The position numbers and the translations under genes were made by a program. From Streptomyces aureoverticillatus (lineage in GTDB: Bacteria > Actinomycetota > Actinomycetes > Streptomycetales > Streptomycetaceae), in contig NZ_BMSY01000002.1 in NCBI RefSeq assembly GCF_014649395.1, forward strand, positions 773,699 to 837,698: a stretch of 64,000 nt of DNA. The letters run 5' to 3'. How positions within the stretch are numbered: the first letter of the stretch is position 1; every line of letters starts with the position of its first letter. Positions 50,587 through 57,967 of the stretch are shown piece after piece. Under the pieces are notes generated by a model. It was not told the DNA's origin and searched no databases. It saw only the letters and a program-made list of their open reading frames with translations.

Positions 50587-51486
50587 TCAGTTCCGGTTTA
50601 TTTCGAAAGACGCCGGAGTAGCGGCGACGACCGCGGCCCGGATGATGTTTACGCGGGCCATTCCGCTGGTCACGCGGCCGTTCTCGGTTACGTCCGGTGT
50701 GCTGTTCCGGCCGCCGCGGCTTGGCCGATTCCTCCTCTGGCGCTCCGCCGTCATCTGTGCCTCCCGCCCGCTGTCGTCGGCCGCCTCGCCTCCTGTCCCG
50801 TCGCCTACCCGATGCACGCCACATACGCCTCCCAGTGCGCGGGACGCCTCAGCCAGTGAGGCGCCCGTCGTCATGAGGTCGTCCACGACGACGACCTTCC
50901 CCGCGTCCCGCAGCAGCCGTCCCGCGCCGACCGCCACCTCCAGCGCGCCCGCCAGATTCGCCTGCCGCTGGCGGGAGTTGAGCCCCGCCTGGTCCGCGAC
51001 CGCCCGCCGCTGCCGCAACGCGCACAGCACGCTCGCCGGCACCCCGGCGCCCCGCAGCTCCCCCGCCGCCGCGAGCGCGATCCGCCGCACCGGGTCGTGT
51101 CCTCGCGCCCACACCGCCCGCCGCGCGGACGGCACGGGCACCAACAGCACGGGCCCGGCCGGACCTTCACCCGGCGCCCCGGGCTGGAGCGAGGCCCTGA
51201 GCGCGGCCCGCACCGCCCCCGCCAGCGCCTCACCGAGCACCCCGGCCAGCGGCAGTGCACCCCGCTCCTTGTGCGCGAGCAGCACCGCGCGCACCGCGTC
51301 CCCGTACGGAGCGGCCGCGTGCACGACCGGCAGTCCCCGCGGCTCCGGAACCGGCCGCACCCTGCGCGGCGCCGCCCCGCACAGAGCGGCCCGGCATTCG
51401 GCGCACAGGGCCACGCGCGGGACCCCGCAGCCCGCGCAGTCGGCCGGCAGCACCAGATCCGTGAGGTCCTGCCACCACCCCCGCAT
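50587..51486 (-). CDS. comF: ComF-family phosphoribosyltransferase-like protein
   Basis: 299 aa from ATG 51486. The N-terminal zinc-finger-like cysteines are 'CAGCGVPRVALCAECRAALC'. The PRTase domain follows with 'VPSARRAVWARGHDPVRRIA', 'LNSRQRQANLAGALEV' and the PRPP loop 'VVVVDDLMTTGASLAEA'. ComF assists natural transformation in other bacteria; in Streptomyces the role is unknown. The family usually ends soon after the PRTase loop, but here about 55 extra polar residues ('GREAQMTAERQRRNRPSRGG' and onward) precede the usual 'SFEINRN' end. Two consensus DnaA boxes lie just upstream of the start. Confidence 0.9.
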   Translation of the reverse strand: MRGWWQDLTDLVLPADCAGCGVPRVALCAECRAALCGAAPRRVRPVPEPRGLPVVHAAAPYGDAVRAVLLAHKERGALPLAGVLGEALAGAVRAALRASLQPGAPGEGPAGPVLLVPVPSARRAVWARGHDPVRRIALAAAGELRGAGVPASVLCALRQRRAVADQAGLNSRQRQANLAGALEVAVGAGRLLRDAGKVVVVDDLMTTGASLAEASRALGGVCGVHRVGDGTGGEAADDSGREAQMTAERQRRNRPSRGGRNSTPDVTENGRVTSGMARVNIIRAAVVAATPASFEINRN

Positions 51487-51525
51487 GTCTCCACTGTGCC
51501 AACGCGGACGCCCAGCGGCCACCCC

Positions 51526-51548
51526 TGTGGACAACCGCCTGTGGATAA
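51526..51548 (-). promoter_or_regulatory. Two DnaA-box sequences upstream of comF
   Basis: On the minus strand TTGTCCACA (51526-51534), the preferred Streptomyces DnaA box, and TTATCCACA (51540-51548), the E. coli consensus, lie in the same orientation 14 bp apart, 40 bp upstream of the comF ATG. DnaA could regulate comF here, or the pair could titrate DnaA. Confidence 0.55.
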
Positions 51549-51623
51549 CTCCGAGCACCCCAATTGACCTGGGACGAAGCATTGTTGAGGGGCGAACGCG
51601 GGAGTGAGTGGAAGCAGGAGCGG

Positions 51624-51648
51624 GCCCCGGCCACAGGTAGGCCGGGGC
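51624..51648 (-). terminator. Hairpin terminator downstream of lpqB
   Basis: A perfect 9-bp stem, GCCCCGGCC with GGCCGGGGC, and a 7-nt loop lie 51 bp past the lpqB stop and before comF on the same strand. Confidence 0.7.
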
Positions 51649-51653
51649 AGCCT

Positions 51654-51718
51654 TACCCGGGATGGACCGGCTGCCTCACCCCGGATGGACCGGCTCCCTC
51701 ACCCGGGATAGACCGGCT
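51654..51718. repeat. 23-bp tandem repeat (three units) over the lpqB stop
   Basis: GGATGGACCGGCT starts at 51660 and 51683, and GGATAGACCGGCT at 51706, a 23-bp period. The 51706 copy encodes the final lpqB residues KPVYPG and stop; the other two copies lie past the stop. Confidence 0.88.
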
Positions 51719-53555
51719 TCGCCCCGTCCTTGACCACGGTCTGCCACTGCGCGCCGGACGGCAGCCGGACGATGCCGTCGTCCGAATGAGCCACCAGCGG
51801 CTGCCGCTCGTCCTCGGACGCGGCGATCTCCTTCACGCCGGTGAGGCCGGGCAGCGTCGCCCCCGTCCGCGCGGACCCGTCGCTCTGGACGTACCGCATC
51901 TGCTGCACGCCGCCGGACTCGCGCCCGACCACCACGAGGCGGCTGACGCCCGCCCAGGACATGGCGGTGACCTCCTCCATCTGCGGGGCCGCCTCCAGCA
52001 GTTCGACGACGGAGATGTCGGGCTGTCCGCCCCTGCCGTCCGCCCAGTCGATCCGGCCGATCCGCAGCGACGTCTTGCCGCCCTTCTCCACGAGCAGGGC
52101 GACCCGGACCCCGTCGGCCGCGACCCGCACCGCCTGGATGCGCCCGTCCAGACCGGGAACGTTCACCTGCACCGGCTCACCGGTGCCTCCCGCGAGCCAC
52201 AGCAGCCGCGGCCGCTTCGGATCGCGGTCGGCCACCCACAGGTCGCCGCGGACGTCCCAGCTGGGCGTCGAGAACCCGTCGCCCTCCGACTTGGAGCGGG
52301 ACCGCAGCTCCGGCCCGCCGAGCGACCCCTTGGACACCAGCGACGCGGTGTAGAGCCGGCGCCCGTCGAGCGACACCCCGGCCCCGCGCTCCTCGTCACG
52401 CGACACGGCCGCCGAGCGCAGCGGCTGCTCGCCCTCGCCGAACGGCCCGGTCACCGGCTCGGGCGCGGCGTTGCTGCCCGTGTTGCCGGGCATCCGCACC
52501 AGACGCTTCTTCTCGCCGTCGATGAAGTACTGGTACGCCGGGAGGTCCGCCGTGCGATGCGGCGCACGGTCCTTGCTCAGCACGCACAACTGCGAACCGT
52601 TCGTGCGCTGCAACTCCACCTGCTCGACTCCGGAGGCCGTCAGGTCCTGGAGGGTGAAGAGCAGCTGGGCGGCCATCTCCGTACACCGGTCATGGCCGAG
52701 CGTGTCCGCACGCGCGTTCAGCGGCACGACGAGCTTGTTCTTGTCGTCGGGCGTGAGCGACTTCGTGTCGGGGGCGAGCCGCGCGCCTTCGGGGACCGCC
52801 GTCCGCACCACCTGGCGAAGCCAGTTGGTGGGGCCGCCGAGCAGCGCCTTCACCGTCTCCGTCAGCGGGTCGATGCGCTGGCGTACGTAGATGGGGTCCG
52901 CGACGAGCCCCTCCTGCCTGCCGACCTGTCGGGCCGTACCGAGGCCCTTCGGAGGCTCCGCGAAGTAGTACTTGTTGACGGCCTGGTAGTTCCGCTCGAA
53001 GTCGGACTCACCGAGCACCACGCCCGGCGGCGGGGCGTCGATGCGCCACACCCTGCCGTTCGGCCCGTTCTGCTGCGTGAGGTGGACGGCCTGGCGGTAC
53101 GCCCCCGTGTCGGGCTTGTACGCGCGCTGCTCGTTCACCGTCGCGAGCCTGCGCCCGGTCAGCGCATACGTACGTTCGCCTTCGTTGTTGTTGCTCACGT
53201 TGTCCGCGACGGTGTTGGGGCCGTCGGCGAGCACCGTGGTGGAACGCTCCGGGTGCCAGTTGTCGGCGGCCTTCTTCGTCAGGTACTTCCGGGCGATCGC
53301 GAAGTCGGGATCGTCGCTGGTCAGCGCCTCGAGGAAGCCCTGGACGATGTCCACGGCACCGGCGTCCTCGGGCGGCGGCATCGCGTACACACGCACCTGG
53401 GACTGCGAGTCGGGCCGCTGTGAGGCGTCGACCTTCTTCATGTTGCCCTCGTCGGGCATGGAGGCGCAGCCGGCGAGCAGCGCGCCGCACGCGGCAAGCA
53501 CGAGACCGGCGCGCAGCGGGCGCGCACGCCCCCGCAATTGACCCTCAGCGCCCAC
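51699..53555 (-). CDS. lpqB: LpqB lipoprotein, MtrAB-associated
   Basis: 618 aa from GTG 53555, fixed by AGGAGG 6 nt upstream inside the end of mtrB. The signal peptide ends in the lipobox 'LAGC' (Cys30), so the protein is anchored outside the membrane. A GerMN domain ('VVRTAVPEGARLAPDTKSL' region) precedes a beta-propeller C-terminal domain with many 'W..G' and 'VAADG' strands ('RIQAVRVAADGVRVALLVEK'). LpqB interacts with MtrB and modulates MtrA phosphorylation in actinobacteria. It is translationally coupled to mtrB (11-nt overlap). The C-terminal codons and stop are part of a 23-bp tandem repeat. Confidence 0.95.
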   Translation of the reverse strand: MGAEGQLRGRARPLRAGLVLAACGALLAGCASMPDEGNMKKVDASQRPDSQSQVRVYAMPPPEDAGAVDIVQGFLEALTSDDPDFAIARKYLTKKAADNWHPERSTTVLADGPNTVADNVSNNNEGERTYALTGRRLATVNEQRAYKPDTGAYRQAVHLTQQNGPNGRVWRIDAPPPGVVLGESDFERNYQAVNKYYFAEPPKGLGTARQVGRQEGLVADPIYVRQRIDPLTETVKALLGGPTNWLRQVVRTAVPEGARLAPDTKSLTPDDKNKLVVPLNARADTLGHDRCTEMAAQLLFTLQDLTASGVEQVELQRTNGSQLCVLSKDRAPHRTADLPAYQYFIDGEKKRLVRMPGNTGSNAAPEPVTGPFGEGEQPLRSAAVSRDEERGAGVSLDGRRLYTASLVSKGSLGGPELRSRSKSEGDGFSTPSWDVRGDLWVADRDPKRPRLLWLAGGTGEPVQVNVPGLDGRIQAVRVAADGVRVALLVEKGGKTSLRIGRIDWADGRGGQPDISVVELLEAAPQMEEVTAMSWAGVSRLVVVGRESGGVQQMRYVQSDGSARTGATLPGLTGVKEIAASEDERQPLVAHSDDGIVRLPSGAQWQTVVKDGAKPVYPG

Positions 53556-55944
53556 GCGAGGCCTCCTCTTCCCTGCCCGCATCGGCATCCCGCCCCGCGG
53601 GGGCGTCAGCACTCGCCGGGACATCCGTCTCCGCCGAGGGATCCGTCTCGGCTGAGGGATCCATCTCCGCCGAGGGATCCGTCTCCGCCGGGGCACCCGC
53701 AGCCGGCCGGGGCTCACTCTCCGCCGCGGCATCCGCAGCCACGGGACCTTCCGTCGCCGCCGGGGCCTCCGCGTCCGCCCGGGACTCCGTGCCCACTCCC
53801 GCAGCCGTGTCCGCGCCGGCCGACTCGCCGCCCCCGAGGTGAGCGCGGGCGTCTGCGCCCGTAGGAACGCTCCTGCCGGGCCCGAGCTCCGCGCCCGGCC
53901 CGACGCCCCCGACGGCTTCCCCGGCGGCCTTCGCGCCCCCTTCGTACGCGCTCTCCGCCCCGGTCTCCTCCCACGCCTGCCGCGGTACCACGCGTGCCCC
54001 GTTGCCCGGCAGGGCCGTGGGATCCACGTCCAGAGCCGCCGCACGGGCCAGCCGCGGCGCGATCGGAGCCTTCGCGGGCACGGGTGGCGGCACCCGGTCC
54101 GGGGACGCCTGGTGGGGCACTGTGGCCCGCTTCGTACCACCGGCGAGGGGCAGCCCCGCGCCGTTCAGGCCGCGGTGGCGCCGCGAGTCGTCGGGTTCGA
54201 GCGGGATCGGCGAACCCCGCAGCGGCTCGTCGGCCGTACGCGGCAGCGTGAGCCGGAACTGCGAGCCGCCGCCCGGCTCGCCCCATGCCTGCAGCCAGCC
54301 GCCGTGCAGCCGCGCGTCCTCCAAGGCGATGGAGAGCCCGAGGCCCGTACCACCGGTGGTACGCGCGCGTGCCGGATCGGCCCGCCAGAAGCGGCTGAAC
54401 ACGCGCGTGGCCTCGCCGGGCTTGAGCCCGACCCCGTAGTCCCGCACGGCGACGGCGACGGCGCCGCCCGCGGCCGCGAGCCGCACCACCACATCCTTGC
54501 CGTCGCCGTGCTCCACGGCGTTGACCACGAGGTTCCTGAGCACCCGTTCCACGCGTCGCGCGTCCGCCTCGGCGACGACCGGCTGCTGGTCGCCGACGAT
54601 GCGTATGTGCGTGCCCTTGCGCTCGGCCAGCGGCTCGGCGCCGCCGACCACGCGGCGTACCACCTCGCGGAGGTCTATCGGCTCGGCCTCCAGCGCCGCC
54701 GCGCCCGCGTCGAAGCGGCTGATCTCCAGCAGATCGGCGAGCAGCGACTCGAAGCGGTCGAGCTGGTCGGCGAGCAGCTCCGCGGAGCGGGCCGTCACCG
54801 GATCGAAGTCGACGCGCGCCTCATGGATGACGTCGGCCGCCATCCGCACGGTCGTCAGCGGCGTACGCAGCTCGTGCGACACGTCGGAGACGAACCGCCG
54901 CTGCATCCGCGACAGCTCCTCCAGCTGCTGGATCTTGAGCTGGAGGTTCGACGCCATCTTGTTGAAGGCCTCACCAAGGCGCGCGATGTCGTCCTCTCCA
55001 GTGACCTTCATACGTTCCTGGAGGCGCCCCGCGGACAGTCGCTCGGCGATCCCGGCCGCCATCCGCACGGGCGTGACGACCTGGCGTACCACCAGCCAGG
55101 CGATGGCCCCGAGGAGCACCACCACGAAGAGGCCGGCCGTGGCGAGCGTGCCCCGCACCAGGTTCATCGACTCCTCTTCCTGCGTCAGCGGGAAGAGGTA
55201 GTAGAGCTGGTACGAATCGCCGTTGAGGTCGCTCAGCTGCTTGCCGATCACCAGGCCGGGCTGGGACTCGCGGTGGTCGATGAAGTCGATGCGCGTGTTG
55301 CTCTGGTACGCGAGCGTGCCGCCGTCGACCCGTTCGCGCAGGTCCACCGGCACGCTCTGGATCGGGTCGACGCCACCGGAGGCGCGCGGCCCGCGCACGC
55401 TGCCGCTGTCGCTGGCGTTGGAGCTCAGCGTGACTACGTAGAAGGCGTTCTGGCCGCCGCTGGCGAGCTGCTCGGCCAGTTCGGACAGCCACACGGCGGC
55501 GTTCTGCGCGGTGGGGCCGTCGGCCGCGTCGCCGCCCTGGGCGGCGGGCTGGTGGGCGCTGTTGGCCTGCTCCTGGGCGGCCCGGAAGCCACCGTCGGCC
55601 TGGCTCTGCGCCGCGTTCACCTTGGCCTTGAGCAGGCCGTTGCTCACCGAGCTCATGACGACGAAGCCGAGCAGCAGCACCACGCCGAGCGACATCAGGA
55701 GCGTGGTGACGACGACCTTGAGCTGGATGTTGCGCCGCCACAGCCGCATCATCGGCAGCAGCGGGCGGCGCACCCAGCGCGTGAAGAGCCGCAGCAGCGG
55801 GCTGCTGCCCTGCACGCCGCCCTGCAGCATCAGACCGCTGTCGACGAGCGCCCCGAAACGGGCGCTGCGCCGCGGCGGCCGGACAGTCCGCCCCGGCCGC
55901 GCTCCCGGTTCGCCGGGCGCCGGAGAGGAACTGTCGCGGGACAT
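53545..55944 (-). CDS. mtrB: Sensor histidine kinase MtrB
   Basis: 799 aa from ATG 55944, one base after the mtrA stop. Two membrane segments (about 80-105 and 255-280) flank an extracytoplasmic sensor domain. HAMP follows, then 'FVSDVSHELRTPLTTVRMAA' with the phospho-acceptor His near residue 355, and the ATPase motifs 'NLVVNAVEHGDG', 'DYGVGLKPGEATRVFSRFWR' and 'GGTGLGLSIALEDARLHGG'. MtrB partners MtrA in controlling cell wall and development genes. The last 160 residues are a low-complexity Ala/Glu/Pro tail that includes tandem 'AETDPS' units from an 18-bp DNA repeat. mtrA, mtrB and lpqB form a coupled operon. Confidence 0.95.
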   Translation of the reverse strand: MSRDSSSPAPGEPGARPGRTVRPPRRSARFGALVDSGLMLQGGVQGSSPLLRLFTRWVRRPLLPMMRLWRRNIQLKVVVTTLLMSLGVVLLLGFVVMSSVSNGLLKAKVNAAQSQADGGFRAAQEQANSAHQPAAQGGDAADGPTAQNAAVWLSELAEQLASGGQNAFYVVTLSSNASDSGSVRGPRASGGVDPIQSVPVDLRERVDGGTLAYQSNTRIDFIDHRESQPGLVIGKQLSDLNGDSYQLYYLFPLTQEEESMNLVRGTLATAGLFVVVLLGAIAWLVVRQVVTPVRMAAGIAERLSAGRLQERMKVTGEDDIARLGEAFNKMASNLQLKIQQLEELSRMQRRFVSDVSHELRTPLTTVRMAADVIHEARVDFDPVTARSAELLADQLDRFESLLADLLEISRFDAGAAALEAEPIDLREVVRRVVGGAEPLAERKGTHIRIVGDQQPVVAEADARRVERVLRNLVVNAVEHGDGKDVVVRLAAAGGAVAVAVRDYGVGLKPGEATRVFSRFWRADPARARTTGGTGLGLSIALEDARLHGGWLQAWGEPGGGSQFRLTLPRTADEPLRGSPIPLEPDDSRRHRGLNGAGLPLAGGTKRATVPHQASPDRVPPPVPAKAPIAPRLARAAALDVDPTALPGNGARVVPRQAWEETGAESAYEGGAKAAGEAVGGVGPGAELGPGRSVPTGADARAHLGGGESAGADTAAGVGTESRADAEAPAATEGPVAADAAAESEPRPAAGAPAETDPSAEMDPSAETDPSAETDVPASADAPAGRDADAGREEEASRGR
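53562..53567 (-). promoter_or_regulatory. Ribosome-binding site AGGAGG for lpqB inside mtrB
   Basis: AGGAGG on the minus strand lies 6 nt before GTG 53555, within the last mtrB codons. It selects the lpqB start from many in-frame candidates. Confidence 0.75.
53627..53698. repeat. 18-bp tandem repeat (four units) coding the MtrB tail
   Basis: Units begin at 53627, 53645, 53663 and 53681. The first three end in GGATCC; the fourth has diverged. In frame they encode a six-residue AETDPS-like repeat near the MtrB C-terminus. Confidence 0.9.
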
Positions 55945-55945
55945 G

Positions 55946-56635
55946 TCAGCTCGGTCCGGCCTTGTACCCGACGCCACGGACGGTCACGACGATCTCCGGG
56001 CGCTCGGGGTCCCGCTCCACCTTGGAGCGCAGCCGCTGCACATGCACATTCACCAGGCGGGTGTCGGCCGCGTGCCGGTAGCCCCAGACCTGCTCCAGGA
56101 GCACCTCACGCGTGAACACCTGCCACGGCTTGCGGGCCAGCGCGACCAGCAGGTCGAACTCCAGCGGCGTCAGCGCGATCGACTGCCCGTCCCGCTTCAC
56201 GGAGTGCCCGGCCACGTCGATGACGAGGTCACCGATGGCCAGCTGCTCCGGCGCGGGCTCCTCGGACCGGCGCAGCCGCGCACGGATGCGGGCCACCAGC
56301 TCCTTGGGCTTGAACGGCTTGACGATGTAGTCGTCGGCTCCCGACTCCAGGCCGACCACCACATCCACGGTGTCGCTCTTGGCCGTGAGCATGACGATGG
56401 GCACCCCGGACTCCGCCCTGATCAGACGGCACACCTCAATGCCGTCCCGCCCGGGCAGCATCAGGTCGAGAAGCACCAGATCGGGCTTGGCCTCCCGGAA
56501 AGCGGCCAGCGCCTTGTCGCCATCTGCCACGAACGACGGCTCAAAACCTTCACCACGCAGCACAATCCCGAGCATCTCGGCCAGTGCGGTGTCGTCGTCG
56601 ACGACAAGGACTCGTCCCTTCATGCCTGACATCAT
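55946..56635 (-). CDS. mtrA: OmpR-family response regulator MtrA
   Basis: 229 aa from ATG 56635 ('MMSGMKGRVLVVDDDTALAE'); ATG 56623 is an alternative. The receiver phospho-acceptor is Asp57 ('LVLLDLMLPGRDGIEV') with 'DDYIVKPFKPKELVARI'. The winged-helix DNA-binding domain has 'LTPLEFDLLVALARKPWQVF' and 'VHVQRLRSKVE'. MtrA in Streptomyces controls development, nitrogen, phosphate and cell-wall genes. The mtrA start is only 4 nt past the mtnA stop, so part of its transcription may come from mtnA. GTTAC-N5-GTGAC just upstream fits an MtrA half-site pair and could serve autoregulation. Confidence 0.96.
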   Translation of the reverse strand: MMSGMKGRVLVVDDDTALAEMLGIVLRGEGFEPSFVADGDKALAAFREAKPDLVLLDLMLPGRDGIEVCRLIRAESGVPIVMLTAKSDTVDVVVGLESGADDYIVKPFKPKELVARIRARLRRSEEPAPEQLAIGDLVIDVAGHSVKRDGQSIALTPLEFDLLVALARKPWQVFTREVLLEQVWGYRHAADTRLVNVHVQRLRSKVERDPERPEIVVTVRGVGYKAGPS

Positions 56636-56638
56636 CCC

Positions 56639-56664
56639 ATTAGCTAATCGTTACCTGGCGTGAC
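56639..56664. promoter_or_regulatory. Possible MtrA autoregulatory site at the mtnA-mtrA junction
   Basis: ATTAGCTAAT (56639-56648) is a perfect 10-bp palindrome at the mtnA stop. GTTAC (56650-56654) and GTGAC (56660-56664) are direct repeats with 5-bp spacing, matching the described MtrA-type pentamer pairs (minus strand GTCAC-N5-GTAAC). All lie in the mtnA 3' end, just before mtrA. Confidence 0.35.
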
Positions 56665-57806
56665 CTGGCACACAGCTCGGCAAGGCCCTCCGTTGTCACG
56701 GGTGAGACGACACCTTCCTCCGTGACGACGGCTGTCACCAACTCGGGCGGGGTGACGTCAAAGGCCGGGTTGTACGCCTGTGTCCCCAGCGGCGCCACGG
56801 AAATACCGCCTCCCACCTCGGCTCCTGTCACCGGCACGAACGGCACTGTGACCTCCGTCACCTCGTGACCGGCCCGCTGCTCGACCTCGATGGCGGCTCC
56901 GTCCGGGGTGTCGGGGTCCACGGTCGTCACCGGTGCCACCACGATGAACGGCACGTGGTGATAACGGGCGAGGACCGCGAGCGGATAGCTCCCCACCTTG
57001 TTGGCCACCGAACCGTCGGCCGCGATCCGGTCGGCGCCGATCAGCACGGCGTCCACCTCACCGGCCGCGAACAGCGAACCCGCGGCGTTGTCGGTCAGCA
57101 GGGTGTACGGCATGCCGGTGCGCGCCGCCTCGTACGCCGTCAGCCGCGCGCCCTGGAGCAGCGGCCTGGTCTCGTCGACCCACAGCCTGCGCAGCCGCCC
57201 CTCGCGGTGCGCGGCGAGCGCCACCGCGAACGCCGTGCCCTCACCGCCGGAGACCAGCGCCCCCGTGTTGCAGTGCGTGAGGATCCGGTGCCCGCCGCCG
57301 GGCATCAGCTCGTCGAGCAGCGTGAGGCCGTGCACCGCCATGCGCGCGCTGGCCACGGCGTCCTCCTTGTGCAGCGCCCGCGCGGCGGCGAGCACCGCCT
57401 CCGCCGCCTGCCGCTCGTCCGCGCCGCCTGCCACGGCCTGGCGGTACGCCGCCTGCGCCCTGCGCGCCCCGTACGCCAGGTTGACCGCGGTGGGCCGCGC
57501 TCCCGCGAGCGCGTCGGCGGCCTCGTCCACGTCGAAGCCACGGGCCGCGGCCAGCGCGACGCCGTACGCACCGGCGATGCCGAGCAGCGGGGCCCCGCGC
57601 ACGGCGAGCGTCCGGATCGCCTGGACCAGCGCGGGCGGATCCGTGCACACCAGCTCCGTCTCCTCGGCCGGCAGCCGGGTCTGGTCGAGGAGGACGAGGA
57701 CGGGCCCCTCCGGGGGCTCGTCCCAGCGGATAGCGGGGATCGCGGGCATCGCCGCGACGTCGGCGGGCCGTACGGCCTCACCGGATTGCGCGTACTGATC
57801 AGCCAT
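56640..57806 (-). CDS. mtnA: S-methyl-5-thioribose-1-phosphate isomerase
   Basis: 388 aa from ATG 57806. Family motifs are 'LDQTRLPAEE', 'LAVRGAPLLGIAGAYGVALA', 'ILTHCNTGALVSGGEGTAFA', 'ADRIAADGSVANKVGSYPLA' and 'AYNPAFDVTPPELVTAVVTE'; the catalytic Cys (HCNTG) and Asp (GADRI) are present. The enzyme isomerises methylthioribose-1-phosphate to the ribulose form in methionine salvage. The sequence ends only 4 nt before mtrA, an arrangement conserved in Streptomyces as far as I recall. No other salvage gene is in the window. Divergent from the GPDPase-memb-like operon. Confidence 0.95.
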   Translation of the reverse strand: MADQYAQSGEAVRPADVAAMPAIPAIRWDEPPEGPVLVLLDQTRLPAEETELVCTDPPALVQAIRTLAVRGAPLLGIAGAYGVALAAARGFDVDEAADALAGARPTAVNLAYGARRAQAAYRQAVAGGADERQAAEAVLAAARALHKEDAVASARMAVHGLTLLDELMPGGGHRILTHCNTGALVSGGEGTAFAVALAAHREGRLRRLWVDETRPLLQGARLTAYEAARTGMPYTLLTDNAAGSLFAAGEVDAVLIGADRIAADGSVANKVGSYPLAVLARYHHVPFIVVAPVTTVDPDTPDGAAIEVEQRAGHEVTEVTVPFVPVTGAEVGGGISVAPLGTQAYNPAFDVTPPELVTAVVTEEGVVSPVTTEGLAELCARSRQVTIS

Positions 57807-57967
57807 CCGCCCAGTCTGCCCGCTACCCGACGGACAATAGAAGGTGCGCAGCCCATACAGCACACGGTCTCCGCGCCACCGCGCCTGGTCCCAGGGCAAC
57901 CGCCCCGTGGCACGATGGCTGCCAACCTGCCGCCGCGACCGCGGACGGGCACTGTGAAGGAGCGACG

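Noticed and set aside
51526..51548. A replication origin at the DnaA boxes
   Set aside because: Only two boxes are present and dnaA/dnaN/gyrB context is absent.
57807..57967. A SAM or related riboswitch upstream of mtnA
   Set aside because: The 161-bp divergent gap has no conserved riboswitch core or long paired leader that I can recognise.
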